Origin: Diplonema japonicum
Lineage: Eukaryota; Euglenozoa; Diplonemea; Diplonemida; Diplonemidae
DNA: 64,000 nt
Direction: 5' to 3'
Assembly (NCBI GenBank): GCA_964019335.1
Contig: OZ025669.1
Span: forward strand, 248,001-312,000
This document shows, piece by piece, positions 29,334 to 41,400 of the stretch (positions within the stretch are counted from its first letter, which is position 1; each line of letters opens with the position of its first letter). Both the position numbers and the translations under genes were made by a program. The notes under the pieces are model-generated. The model was given only the letters and a program-made list of their open reading frames with translations, was not told the origin of the DNA and ran no database searches.

Positions 29334-29490
29334 TTTGGCTCCCTTTATGGTGGTGGTGATACCCAACGTTTGAGTAACAAATGCAGACTGGGGGAGAGAA
29401 GAGGCAATGTTTTAGGGCTAATCCAACTTGAGGACCACCTCGAGAATAAACAAAAAAAAGAAAAACTGAATGTGTAAATAAAAGGGCGCT

Positions 29491-30501
29491 TCATCGCAGC
29501 GCGGCGAGAAAAGGAGATTTCACAGTATAAAGGTTGGAAACGAGAGGAAGTGGAGCCTTTTCCCGCTTAGGGGTAGGCTGTGCCTCAAGAAAACTGTAAT
29601 TGGGCCTAATGCTTGGTCGGGGGAAGGGGTTGGGGAAGTTGAGGGACAACCCGTCCAGAGGGTGGCGGGTACTCGTTTTTAACTGCCAAGCATGATAGTC
29701 AGGGTTGTAGTGGGTCACGCCATGAAGGTGGCCGCGAGGCGCTCCAGGAGGGAAGTGTCCATTGGCCAGCATCACGGACCTTGCCTGGCATTGGGTCAAG
29801 GGATCGTGTCGCCTCCAAACCTGCGTTGCCCCGAGGCGTATGGCAAGCTGGTGGTTCGGCTCCTCTTCCGATTGAGGCTTCGAAACAGACACTACCTCCC
29901 TCCTTCCTATCCCATTGAGTACCCCCTGCATGTCTTCAAGCTTCCTTGTCCTCGCGGCAATGGCCATGGGGGACTTCTCTCTCTTGTCAACACTGTTGCT
30001 GTACTTGCTTGCAACATGGGGCTTTGCCATCCATTTACGGTTTTGCAAGCTCTGCGTCTCTTCAGGTTGCGCGAAAGAAGAGAAGAGCTGTGAAAAGTCC
30101 TTCTGCGACATAGTGGATGATGAAGGATCGAGCCCAGCCTCTGTAAGTGCTTCCCGTACGTCAAGGCACAGCCCGTAGTCAGCAGCAATGTCTTGAAGGG
30201 ACGTGGTGGTTGTGCTGCCCGTCTTGTTGAGGTACTCATACGCTTCTTCTTGTTCCCCTCTCACGGTACTTTCCCGTTGTATAACGGCTTCTAGGATGGC
30301 TTGGACCTCAGAAATCCCAACTATCGTCCCGACACGGTAATGGGGCAGAACCTGTGTCATTTTCAACCTTAGCTCCTCCATCCCTACACGGTGGCCCATC
30401 ACCTTCAGTACATTCCGCACTGATTTCAAAGTGTTTATCTCGCCATGGCGTTGTTCGCAAATAGAGTAGGCCTCTGCGCAAGGCTCTCTACTGGCCTCCA
30501 T
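29491..30501 (-). CDS. EF-hand-like (degenerate) protein
   Basis: The frame is open from 30582, but the first ATG is at 30501 (MEASREPCAEAYS), giving 336 residues. Residues about 10-150 have the helix-loop-helix rhythm of a centrin/calmodulin-type fold (VRNVLKVMGHRVGMEELRLK, ALTEAGLDPSSSTMSQKDF), but the loops lack the acidic calcium ligands, so calcium binding is unlikely. The C-terminal half is Pro/Arg-rich with repeated YNPDYHAW and FPNPFPRPSIRPNYSF stretches, similar in style to flagellar or basal-body proteins. No other domain is recognised. Confidence 0.6.
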   Translation of the reverse strand: MEASREPCAEAYSICEQRHGEINTLKSVRNVLKVMGHRVGMEELRLKMTQVLPHYRVGTIVGISEVQAILEAVIQRESTVRGEQEEAYEYLNKTGSTTTTSLQDIAADYGLCLDVREALTEAGLDPSSSTMSQKDFSQLFSSFAQPEETQSLQNRKWMAKPHVASKYSNSVDKREKSPMAIAARTRKLEDMQGVLNGIGRREVVSVSKPQSEEEPNHQLAIRLGATQVWRRHDPLTQCQARSVMLANGHFPPGAPRGHLHGVTHYNPDYHAWQLKTSTRHPLDGLSLNFPNPFPRPSIRPNYSFLEAQPTPKREKAPLPLVSNLYTVKSPFLAALR

Positions 30502-31433
30502 GTGGATCTCTGGAGGTGTGTAGTAAAGGGGAGAAAGGGGTGTGGAACATGAGATACTTCGCCTTCTCTTTTGAGAAATCAAATCGAGTATTGAAAAAAA
30601 GGGGGGGTGGAGGAAGCGGAAAGAAGATCACATGTGGGAAAGAAAAGAAAAACGAAATGACTCAAAAAAATATGGTAAAAAAGGAAAGGGGAATTCACAT
30701 AGTACCCAGAAGAAGCAAAAAAAAATACTGAAATTCACTCATTACCCTTAAAAAAAAAAAAAGTCGAATTCACGTTCCCAAATGGGGGGGGGGGGGTTAT
30801 TTTTTAAGGTATTTTTGGTTTGGGGCCCTTGAGAGACTTTTTTTTTAAAAGGCATTAAGCGAATTACCCCCCAAAAAAAAAGAGATGATATTAAATATGG
30901 TCGCGGGCCTACTTGCCAAATAAAGGAAAAAATGGGGTTTTTTTTTTTCACGGGTGTGATAACTATAATCAGAAAAGAAGAAAAAAAAAAAGAAAAAAAA
31001 AAAAACCATGGCGAAAGTATTGTAAACTAAAGCGCCCACAGGCCACATACTAATTGTAAACAACCTCAGATGTCTTGTAGTAGACACATGGTGCTGGACG
31101 CTAAAGGCCTTTGAGAAAATGCGATCATCCTTGCCTTGGAACGCCCCCCCCCCCCCCCCCCCCCCTGTCTCTTTTAAAAAAGGATACCATACCCCCACAC
31201 CGGTAGCATGAATACTGTTTCCCCATTCTTACCCCACATGCGTAGCTGGGCACGAGGGGAAGGGGGAGGGGCTTTCAATAAGAAACTATTCCTTTGTTGC
31301 TTACCGGATTTCTTTTATTGTGTATCTTCAAAAAAAAAAGAAAAAAGAAAAAAGAAAAAAGAAAAAAAAAAAAACTCAAAGTACAGGACAAGCCCCCGCT
31401 AGAGGGCCGCCCTATGGGAGGGGGGTCTATCTG
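30502..31433. other. Homopolymer-rich spacer
   Basis: The spacer contains long A-, T- and G-runs, a C-run of more than 20 at 31143-31165, a decayed relative of repeat family A around it (CTTGGAACG before and CTGTCTCT after), and a family B repeat at its left end. No gene is seen. Confidence 0.65.
31374..31415. repeat. Dispersed repeat, family B, second copy
   Basis: Nearly the same as 11377-11420. It lies immediately downstream (in the minus direction) of the LINE remnant at 31434-31960, so it may be part of its 3' end. Confidence 0.65.
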
Positions 31434-31960
31434 TTAATACTCCCCTTCTGGAGCATTGCTTTCATTCCGATTGAGGCCGTGAGCGTCTTGCGGAGTCGTG
31501 TGATGCGGTCCCGCTTGTAGTCGGCTTTCAATTCCATTAGCTTGTCGTGCGTGGACCGGGTGGCGAAAATAGGCCTCCTGGAGAAACCAATAGCTGCCTT
31601 TCCTCCAATGGCGATGAGGGACTTCTCTTTTTCTCTCGTCCGCTGGGAAGGGGCGTCGCTTCTTCCGTGCCCTGCATGCTGTGTTTATCTTTACGATGAG
31701 AGCTTTGATTCTGCGCGCCCTATCTTCCAGCAGGCCTCCCAAAGACTTTCCGGTCGTCCATTCGAAGTCAATGGCCAGTTCCACCGCCGACACCTCCGAG
31801 GTGGTGTCCTTCTCCACCCAGCGCAGTTGTGACAACCATTGTAGCAGCGGGTTCAGGTACTGGGACAGGACCCCGCTCACTCCTTCGAGCTCGCCAGCTA
31901 TCGGAACGGGGCATCTCTTACCTACCACACTTCGAATCCACGGTAGCGGCTGTGTGTTGA
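31434..31960 (-). mobile_element. Second, diverged LINE remnant (reverse transcriptase C-terminal end)
   Basis: The frame contains LLQWLSQLRW, SEVSAVELAIDFEWTTGKSL and RRIKALIVKINTACRARKK. These align with RWLKSLRW, TSVTTMELAVDYEQATRQSL and GRMRYILGRIQKCTAKSGK of the LINE at 15505. After that the homology moves to another frame (GFSRRPIFA against GYDRRPLFS), showing a frameshift. It is a decayed fragment of a related subfamily. Confidence 0.75.
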
Positions 31961-32201
31961 CATCAAAAAAAGAAAAAAAAGCAGAAGCAGAACGTGCATG
32001 GGAAAGGGTATGGAGCAGGAAAAAAGCACGTTTTTTTTTTTTTTTTCTTTCTTTCTTTCTTTCTTTTTTTTTTTTTGAATTATCTTGTTCCCTCAAACTT
32101 CAAAATTAAAAAAAAAAATTTAAAAAAAAAAAAAAAAAAAGGGACAAAAGAGGTGGACTTCACATGCAACACCCCATTCCTCCTTAATATAAACAAAAAA
32201 A

Positions 32202-33293
32202 TCACGCAGGTGTGCCAGGTGGTGAAATAGTTTCGTCAACATCCGCACCACTGTCATGGTCGGTGTCTTGTGAATCGATATCGTGGAAAAAGTGTTTAGA
32301 AAACGAAGGCTCGGGGCGTCTCTTCGCGTGGGGAGGGGAAAACGGAAGCCTCCGCTCCTCGGAGAGAGGCCCGGACACAGAGGCGTACCACCACCGGAGA
32401 CAAAACACCCCGACGACCCCGGAAAACAACAACAGAGTGTTGAAAACGGTTAGAAACACAACGAGAAAGATGGCAGCACAACTTAAAATCGGCCATCTTT
32501 GCAACACACCCGAAACCCCATCAAGCTCAGCTTGTATATGAAGCACGGCACTATACACATGAATCTCTTTACTCATATAAACCACTACAGACTCAACAGT
32601 TTCATTTGCACGCTGCCGAAACCCTCCTTTCATAGGCATTTTCACAACCTGCGTAGGCGCCATTGTCTGCCCAGTAGCAACATGGTACGGCAGAAGCATA
32701 ACGTCAGCAATATGCCTTGACAACTCGGATCGAGGGGGTTGGAGAAAACCGGAATGTGACAATCTGCTTATCTCATCATGTATGCCCATCATTGCTATGG
32801 TTACTGTGAACGCGCCAATGTTTAAGTTATGCGGTGTCTCAGGTATGTCGAGGGTGACGGTAAAGTTGTAAGTGCTGTAGTGGTCGAAGGCGTACTGCAT
32901 TAAAGAATAGCTGTCTCCTGCTGTGTTCAACACACACTGAGGAGAGGACTGGTTATAGTCCAGTGTGAACGGTATCGAGGCGGAGCTGTCTTCTGGTACA
33001 AAAAAGTAGTAGCATGCTAAGGAGAAGATGCCCCCTGCTCCTGTCGCGACTAGTATCACACACCACAGTACCCAAGCGCATATTATGAGGACCAGGCAGA
33101 TTTTAATGTATAGAACCATGGCATCCCATGCTCTTGTGCATATTCGTCGGGCTAGTTCGTCGACTAGCATTACTTTGTTCTCAAGCGCCATTTTTTTCTT
33201 CTCTACCTTGTCGCCGACCTCTGCCACCTTGCTGAAGAGTGCCCTTGACGCCCACCATGCTAGCTGCGTCACGGACATGGTATTCATGTCCAT
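32202..33293 (-). CDS. Seipin
   Basis: Seipin is an ER membrane protein that organises lipid droplet formation. The first ATG in frame is at 33293 (MDMNTMSVTQLAWW); 363 residues follow. There is a membrane segment at about 60-92 (VLYIKICLVLIICAWVLWCV), a luminal beta-sandwich domain with the family features STYNFTVTLDIPETPHNLNI and GAFTVTIAM, and a second membrane helix at about 278-303 (IFLVVFLTVFNTLLLFSG). The cytoplasmic tail is Ser/Asp-rich. Length and topology match seipins from other eukaryotes. Upstream frame extension begins only with GTG and was rejected. Confidence 0.85.
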   Translation of the reverse strand: MDMNTMSVTQLAWWASRALFSKVAEVGDKVEKKKMALENKVMLVDELARRICTRAWDAMVLYIKICLVLIICAWVLWCVILVATGAGGIFSLACYYFFVPEDSSASIPFTLDYNQSSPQCVLNTAGDSYSLMQYAFDHYSTYNFTVTLDIPETPHNLNIGAFTVTIAMMGIHDEISRLSHSGFLQPPRSELSRHIADVMLLPYHVATGQTMAPTQVVKMPMKGGFRQRANETVESVVVYMSKEIHVYSAVLHIQAELDGVSGVLQRWPILSCAAIFLVVFLTVFNTLLLFSGVVGVFCLRWWYASVSGPLSEERRLPFSPPHAKRRPEPSFSKHFFHDIDSQDTDHDSGADVDETISPPGTPA

Positions 33294-33587
33294 TAGTACT
33301 TCTTCACTTCCCACCCCTTTCTTTTTTCTTTTTCTTCTTCTTTTTTTTTAATTAAAAAAAAATAAAACGGTTTCTCTCTCTTTTTTTTGTTTTTGTTTTT
33401 TTTTCTCTTTTTTTTGTTTTTATTATCTCATTTTCCTGTTTAGAAATGATTGATGTTTTTGGGAGGGGTTTGGGGAAATAAAATTAAGAAATGGAAATGG
33501 TTGGTGCGGGGGGTGGGAGGGAGTTTTCTTTAAGTAAGAAAAAAGAAGGAAAAAAAGAAAGAAAGAAAGAAAAAAACAGCGCATTTT

Positions 33588-35704
33588 CTACACCTGTGCG
33601 CTCAATGTGGGATCCTTCAATGGGAACCAGATGTCCTTGTCGGTATCAGGACCGTCGTCTTCAAGGTTAAGGTGGAAGAGGTACCCGAAGCCACCGTGGT
33701 CGTAGCACTGCGGTTTTTTTTTTTTTTTTTTAAACACATACCGGTATTTCCTTGGGTTTGATCCACACAAACCAGTGTGCCCCTGCCTTCACGAGGGATG
33801 GAAAGGTGACTTCCCTGAACCGTTTTTGGTTAATCAGTTTTTTTTTCAGGTCCGGCGGCCATTTCTGGGGCGGATCGAATGACATCCCCTCACCGAGGGA
33901 CAGGGCGTTGGTACCGACAACCTCAGTGCCCCGAAGGTACACAAACCCACCGAACACAGGGAAGGAAAAGTTAGGTTCATGCAAACACTGCAGCACACGA
34001 GCCTGCTCTTCAGTAAGATGGTGCGCACCATCAAGAGGGTACGCCCAACAGAAGGAGTCGGCACCCTGTGAAGAAAATTAAAAAGAATAACCAAGACCCG
34101 CATACCTCAGGTATCTCCACCCTTCTCCTCTCTACTCCGAAGTGGTTAATGGGTGACGTGGCAGACAGCTTCCCTTCCAAGTGCACGTTGAACCGGCTGA
34201 GCGACTTCAGCATTTTCGCGTTGCTGAGATCGTACTCACCTTCCTTGTCTTCTGACGGTTGTGATTTTAAGAAAATCCCACCTCGAACGGCTCTTGCTTT
34301 TCTCAAAGCGAAGGGTCCGAAGGAGTGCGGGAACACGCCGCCGACCTCCTTTGTGGTAGTGCTTTCCATCAGCGAGTTCTGCTTGATGAGCGACGAGATG
34401 TCCTCGGGGCTCAAGAATGCCTTCGTCGGGAGGAACCTAATCTTTTTCCGGCGTTTGACGTTCATCTGCTCCGTCACAAGATGCGGTTTCTGAAGGAAAC
34501 CCGTCCCGACTGTCCCGAACCCAGGCACGTACGCAGGGCGCGTTGCGTCGAGGATGATGGAGACTTCCTCTATCTTCCCGCCTGCCTCGGATGCACTCAC
34601 AGCTGTGTCCAGCACGCCGTAGTCAAGCGCCACACCGCAGATGAACACCTTTCTGTACTCCTTTACGACCTCAGAGAGCCTGTACTTCTCTTTGTTCTGG
34701 TGGTTGAACGCTAAAATGTCAGGCGGTGCATTGGGGTCAGGGTTGTCGTCCCACTTCTCCATGTTCGAGCACTTCAGCACGTACGCCCCCGTCCACGCTT
34801 GGATAGGACACACTTTCTCACGTTTCGCCTTTTCTTTATCCGTCATAGCGAGCCGTTCCTTCATGTAGGCATCCGAGTAGGGCAGTGCGCCCAGTGAGTC
34901 GATGTCCTCATGGAAGCCTTTGAAGGCGATGTCCACGTTTCTGTTCTTCTTGTCCTTTGATATCATCAGTTTTTTCAGGCTCTCTGCGATAGGTTTGCAG
35001 AACTCGCTCCCCACGCTCCCTTGGACGCAGTGTGGGGCGAAGCGTCCGCCTTCAGACACAAACGAGCAATGGTCGAAAGGGTGGTAGTCCCGTGTGCAAA
35101 TGACCCGCCCGCCTGCCTTCGCAAAGGACTTGATCAGCGCTGCTATGTTCGAAGCTGTCTGGTCGCCCTCAGGCACCACGAAGCGCCCCCCGTCGGGGTT
35201 CATGGAGCCCACAGGCATAAAGTCGTTCTGCATGTCTATCACAAGCAAACAGCACCTACCGTCGATCGCAACCTTCTCCTTCTCATCCTCCACAAGGGGT
35301 TTTTTAATGTTTTCCAACATTCCTACGTACTCTTCAAAAATTCTCGCAGTGGGTGTAAGCCACAGGCTAGTTTTTTGATGCAGTCTTGCCTCCGGATCTG
35401 TGTCGGATATCAGGTCAGGTGCTGACGTGTAAATGGGCTCCTCTGTCTTCCCGTTTCGCAGTGACCTGTTCACCTCTTCCAGCGTGCGGACCTCTTTCTC
35501 AAGAGCAGCGAGTCTCCCCAACAATGTGTCACATCCCGGCTCGCCTGCAAAGTACGACGCCAGCCACATCCTCGCGCTGGGCGGCTTCACCCTTATCAAG
35601 TCCGCAAGTGCATCGTCCACAAGCTGCGCGACACCGTGGTTCTCAAGGTATACACGTGCCGTCTGCACCTCATCGTCATCCTCTTCGTAGTTTATGTCCG
35701 CCAT
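33588..35704 (-). CDS. Nicotinamidase-like isochorismatase protein with RIIa/Dpy-30-like N terminus
   Basis: Three exons (34106-35704, 33742-34065, 33588-33707) join in frame to 680 residues from the ATG at 35704. Residues 18-55 (VYLENHGVAQLVDDAL, then PPSARMWLASYF) resemble an RIIa/Dpy-30 dimerisation-docking helix pair, common in flagellar proteins. The isochorismatase-fold domain has the catalytic triad candidates D157 (LLVIDMQNDF), K262 (AFKGF) and C356 (FICGVALDYGV), plus the nicotinamidase metal motif TRDYHPFDHCSF (206-212). It should convert nicotinamide to nicotinate in NAD+ salvage. The C-terminal 280 residues (to LKDPTLSAQV) are not recognised. The second intron (33708-33741) is mostly poly-A. 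Family nicotinamidases are about 200-220 residues, so this is much enlarged. Confidence 0.85.
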
Positions 35705-35792
35705 GTGTCTGTCGGGATGCGGTGTGCAGTACAAAGACAACAAAATGAACTACAAGACAGAAGTACATAATCAACATAAAAAAAGGGCATCC

Positions 35793-37396
35793 TCACAAGC
35801 CCCTGTGCATAGGGCTTCTGCCCTGCCGCACATTGGGCGACACAGATCTTGCCGAGAATGGGGATCGAATGGACACCATGCGGTTGGGGGAGATGGTCGG
35901 GGCCCCTGCCTCCTGTTGGCGCAGCTGTAGAAAAGGAAATATACCAATAAGAAAAAGCGACAAACCTTAGCATTCTTCATCTCCAGCTGTCCTGTGACTG
36001 TGTCCAGCCGCGACCCCAGCGTGGTGATGTAGTGCTTAAGCCGTGACTCTTCCTTCTGCAAGCGGCCAACCTCATTCAGAGCTTCGTCTCTCTCCTTCTC
36101 GCATTCTACAAGCTTCTCAGTGCTGCTTTTCGCCAGCAGCCCATTATACTTCCGGTCCAATTCCTGCAGCTTCTTCGCTATGACGGTGCGCTCATGCTTC
36201 TCATTGGCGAGCTCCTCTTGCACTGCAAGCAGCTTCTTTTTGTGTGCAGCAACTGAAGCTTCCTGGACGGATGCGAGATGTGTTTTGTGCTTAGCTAAAT
36301 CAGACGTTGCTTGTGATGCGGTCTTGCGTGCTTCTTGGAAAGCATTCCTGCTGGAGGCAAGCTGGATACGAAGATTTTCGTTTTCCTCCTGAAGCTCGGT
36401 GAGCTCTGGTGGGGTGTTCTTGCTGAGGAGAGAATGGATGCGTTGCTCGCGTGCTTCGGCTTCGCAGCGCAGTTCTTCCACGGTGCTGCTGCGCTCGTTC
36501 ACAGCGGCCACAAGCAATGCTGTTTGCTCGTCCCGCGACTTGAGCCCGTCGCGCAGGATGTCTATCTCTTCACCAGCCGCCTCTACCTCACGTGACAGAC
36601 ACGCCACCATGCGTTCCTCGTCCTTTCGCGATTCGATGGCTTGTTGCTCTCGTAGACCTGCCTTCGCCACCTCGTCCTGCAGCTCTTCCAGTTGGGTTTC
36701 AGATAGGCGTTGCGCCTCGCCCAGCTGCCACAGAACTTTGCACCGCACCGACAGGTCGTAGCGCAGCTTTTCGTTCTCCTGCTGCAGTTCCGCGTTGAAC
36801 TCAGACCGTACTGCACCATCCCTCCGCTCCTCTTGGCTGATGTCCCTCATCACCGACTTTTCTTTATCTTTCATGAGAAGCGCCACTTTTTCCTCCAACG
36901 AAGTGGCCGTCTGCTTCAGCTCCTTGGCACAGCGGGTGGCGTCCAGCTCCCTGGCCGCGCTGGCACGCTGCTTCTCACGAAGATCAGCGCAGAGCCGGTG
37001 GAGCTTGTACGCGTCCAGCTTGTGCATTGCCTCGTAGTCCTGCAGACGGTGCTTCAGCTTCTCGAGATCACCGTTCTCTTCCTTGAGGTGGTTGTACTTG
37101 TTCTTCCAGAAGTTTGCGACCTTCTTGTGGTTAGTCGTGTCTTCATCACGCTTCTAAAGGAGGGGATTATACGAAATTTTCTTCCCACACACCTCTTGAG
37201 GCAGTTCAACGCATGCACCTAGTGGAGGGGGTGCCACAACTGGGCTGTTATCAATCACATGGCCCCCCTTTAGCTCTAGCCCTGCTTGGCGGAGTACTTC
37301 CTGTGGGGTTTTTTTTTTTTTTTTTGTTTGTTTATCCCTGCCTTTACACACCTCAATGGCTGCGTCATCTGTGTGGTCGAAGAACGAAGGCACCAT
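35793..37396 (-). CDS. Long coiled-coil protein
   Basis: Four exons (37352-37396, 37193-37300, 35966-37153, 35793-35924) join in frame to 490 residues from ATG 37396 (MVPSFFDHTDDAAIE). The donors are GTGTGT, GTGTGT and GTTTGT. Residues about 50-440 form an almost unbroken coiled coil (KLRYDLSVRCKVLWQLGEA, LTELQEENENLRIQLASSR, KLQELDRKYNGLLAKSS). The C terminus is Arg/Ser/Pro-rich and basic (RMVSIRSPFSARSVSPNV). No family is recognised; a cytoskeletal, Golgi or flagellar structural role is typical. It lies about 88 bp upstream of the nicotinamidase-like gene. Confidence 0.75.
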
Positions 37397-37760
37397 TTTA
37401 CAAGACTTTTAGGGCCCCACCGCCCTCTCCTTTTGTGCGTTTCTTTTTGAAAAAAAAGGGGGGGGGGGACGTTGAGTGGGAAACAGGGGGGAGAGCAAGA
37501 AAAAAAAAAGAAACAGAAAATATAATAGTTTACCAGAGAAAAGGGGAGTGGAGAGAAGTATCCATGGCATTATTTACCCTATATCCCCCCCCCTTTTTAT
37601 TTTCCCCTCTCTGAATTCAATTCCCGTTTCTTCTTTTTTTAAATTCTTCCTTCTCTCTCCCACAAATGTAGGGGGGAAGAAAAAAAAGAAACACTGAAAC
37701 GTTTACCTCCCCCTTCCCCCACCACCCCCCCCTAATAGAAAGGGGGAAATAAAACAAACA

Positions 37761-37793
<33 letters not shown>

Positions 37794-38215
37794 CCCCTCT
37801 TTTCCCCTTCATTTTAAAGTCCCGTTTCCCCTCTCAAACAAAAGCTAGGTATAAGGAGGGGGCGGTGGTGGGAGAAAACCGTGGAAGAAGAAAAGAAAAA
37901 AAAAGCTTAACTATTTTGTCTCGTGTAAACCAATGTGTTCTTTTTTTTTTAAAAAAAATTATTTATTTTGTTATTCACCCCATATTTCATCCATCCCCCC
38001 TCCCGTACATTTCATGTGCTTTTCTTCTTCTTTTTTTTTTCTTCTTTTTTACAGGGGCGATTCACTTAAAACAACTCATGAAAAGTAACCCAATAAAGTT
38101 GAAAATTCACGTAAAAAAAAGTGCAAAAAAAAAAAAAAAACGACTTTTTTTTGGATAATAAGTGAATTTCAGTACTTTCTTTTGGGTGGTGCTAGGCTAA
38201 TTACCTCTTGCACAT
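37397..38215. other. Homopolymer-rich spacer
   Basis: A-run (about 32 A near 37761-37791), T-run and C-run DNA between the E1 and coiled-coil genes. No protein-like frame or known repeat was seen. Confidence 0.65.
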
Positions 38216-38370
38216 TCACGACTCAAATTCCATTACAACACGGCAAATCTTGACATCATCGCCGTCGGAAGTCTTGAGCTCAAGAACACGTGCGGTGGGA
38301 GGAGAGTCCCCAATTTCTATCCTCTTCTTATCTTTGCAGGGGAACCCGCGCGACTCAACGTAATCAACAA

Positions 38371-38425
<55 letters not shown>

Positions 38426-41400
38426 ACCTTCATCTCCATTCTGGTGTCCAACGGAGACGAGTCGGCCTTCTTATCTGTTCCTGTGAACATCCACCCAAGC
38501 AGATCGAGAGATTTTTCCTTCTTGAACCACTCCACCAAGCCCTTAATCGTTATGTCCTTCTTCGCCTTCACGACCATCGTGTCCCACACTGTCTGCGGGT
38601 CAGGGACTGCAATTTCATCGACATCCATGTACATTTCAGGATCGAACCTGGACCCCGACTTGATCTTCTCACAAGGGGCAGGCTCCGACTGGGAGTACAA
38701 CGGGAGAGCCAGGTTGCAGAATGTGTTGCGGTAGTGCTCGCCCTTCTTCTTACCGAGCACCTTGAACATTTCAATGCAAACAAGACCGGTTGCCATTGCA
38801 GTGGCGGTGGCGATGGCAGGAATGATTCTCCCAGCCTTAAGCTTTGCCTGTTTAAAAATAGAAATGCGTGGTTTTTTTCTTTTTTTTTTTTTTTTTTGTA
38901 AAATACAACCTGCAAAAAGTCAACTTCGTCAATGGCGTAGTTCCTGGCCCTCAGGTTCGCAAAGGACTGGATGAAGTCGATGTGGAAGTTCATGTCGTGG
39001 TCCTTCTCGAACTCGTTCACGAAGTAAGTTGTGTCCTTGCTCTTCTCGCTCTCCACAGAGATCTCCTTCACGGCTCCCTTCAGCTTTTCGTTGTCGTCGT
39101 CTGCTTCCACTGGCGCCGCAGCCTCTCCTTCCTTCTTCTCCTCCTCGTCCTCACCCTCCCCAAGCTCTACCTTCGTCTTGAACGGCTTGAACTCCGGTAC
39201 TTTCACATCCTTAAGCACCTTACGGAAATACCTTAAAAAGGGGTTATTTTGGGGTTGAAAGCTACATACTCAAGGTCGCGCTGCTCTTCGGTGATGTTGA
39301 AGATCTTCGCGCGCAGGTTAGCAGCAGCAACGACGAACTTCATGGCCATCTCGTCCTTGTCGTCGAAGGGCACCACCTTCGGGAACCTCTTCGGAGGCGA
39401 CCAGAAGGGTGCACCGCTCGATGTCTTCATGTCCTCAGGGCAGTTGTGGATAAGAAGGTTGACCCTGTCCACGAAGTAAGACTGGTACTTGCGGCGTGCC
39501 CAGCCGATGCACTGGTCGAAGTTAGAGGGCTTCTCCTTGACAAGGGCATCAAGGAGGCCGCCTGGCATCGCGCAGTTGAACTTCGGGTCGCCAACAAGCC
39601 TGTCGAGGATGGCGGCGGCGGGCTCGCTGGCAGCGATGAGAGAGTCGACGAACTTCTGAGGGCCCTTCGTGAAGTCATTAGCGTCGGTGGGGACTGTCTC
39701 GAAGTTCCCGACGAACTCCGACTTGGCCAACCCAAGGCAGTGGTCGATGTTGTGGGGGAAGTTGTGAAGCGCGCACTGCGGGGCCTCCTTCTCGGGGGGG
39801 TCCTTCGTGGCGCCGTAGTTCTCCGTCACGTGCGGGATGACAGTCTGCGTGTTGCACTTGGGACCCAAGGTACCGCTCTCCAGAAGCGGCTTGCAATGCA
39901 GCACGCACTTGCTGTCGACGTACAGCCTGGCCTTGACGTTGTCAAGGGCGTTGACGACAAGGTCGAGGCTGTCCCAGAATTCGTCTTTGAAGATGTCCTC
40001 GCTCGAAGGTTGCACCCTCTCCGTCATGGACTTCACCTTCAGAGCGGGGTTCATGATGCACGCCGCCTTGGTGGCGGACTCCGACTTCGGCTGACCGATG
40101 TTGTGGTTCCTAAACAGGAACTGCCTGCTGAGGTTCGACTTCTCGATGATGTCATCGTCGGTGACCGTAAGCTTGCCGCCCTCGACTACTGCGCAGCCCA
40201 TCAAGGCGAAGTTCTTCAGGAACTCGCACCCCAGAGCACCGCTGCCGACAAGGAACACGTTAAGCTTGGCAAGCTTCTCTTGTATCTCTTTCCCGAAGAC
40301 CTGGATCTGCGCATCGTACCTGGACCCCTTTGGGTGGGGGGCCTTAGGTGGCGAGTCAGGGAGGCACTCCTCAGCGTCAAAGTGGAACCATTGGAAGGTG
40401 GGGTGGAACTTCCCTGTGCATGACTTTATGACTTCCTGTCCCATGATGCCACCGAAAATCGCAGCGAAGGGGTTAAGGGTAGCACCGGCACCCGCAGCGA
40501 AGGCAGAAATCGTCTTCAACCTCGCCTCGTCGAGCTCCTCGATCTTGCGGTCGCCGTACGTCTCATTGATCTCCTTCGCAGCAGCGATCACTTTCTCAGC
40601 ACCGCCCTCAGCACTGGCAGCCTCGTAACCCACCTTGTCAACGGCACGCATGGCGAGCAGCAGAAGGCCACTTCTGCCGAACTTCATTTCAAACTCAGGC
40701 TTTCCGAAGAACTCAAGCACGCTCTCGTCGAAGGCCTTTGCTTTGTCGGTTTGCTTCGAGGTGTCCGAGTCCATCATCTGCCCGGGGTCCGCAAGGCACT
40801 CGGACAGGGGGCGGAACTTCAGAGCGAGCGGCATCTTCTTCTGGTTGGCGATACCGCCGCTGACGTAAGCGTCGTAAGAAGAGGTGTCCTCGATCTTGAA
40901 CTGCTTCTTCCCCTTCATAACGTCGTAGACCTGGCGGGGCTTTCCGTCGTTGAGCTGCGTCATGCCCTTTACTTCGCTGAAGATGACGAACTCTCCGTCG
41001 TCGAGGTCGATGTCGATGTCCTGCACGCACTGCACAAGAGCTTGCTTCCCGGAGGCAGACTTTTCGATGCTGTGGATGATGACAGACTTGGCGGACTCTC
41101 CGGTGCTGTCGTTGCACACGAAGTCTTTGCCGAAGTCGCAGAAGACGGACCCGAAGACACCGTTGATGGAGCCACGGATGAAGTGCGCGGGGGGTGTCTG
41201 CACGCGGCACGCTTCGTTGATCTTGGTGGCGGTTTCAAGGGTGCTGTCGCAGACGACGACAACATCGAAGCCCTTGGTGAGCTCGGGGGTGAGGGCGGCA
41301 GTGATGGCTGTCACTGCCACGCTAGGGTTCAGCTCCTGGAACTGTGCCTTGCAGGCTTCAGCCCTGTTCTTCCCGACGTCCTTCTCGCTGAGGTAGAAGT

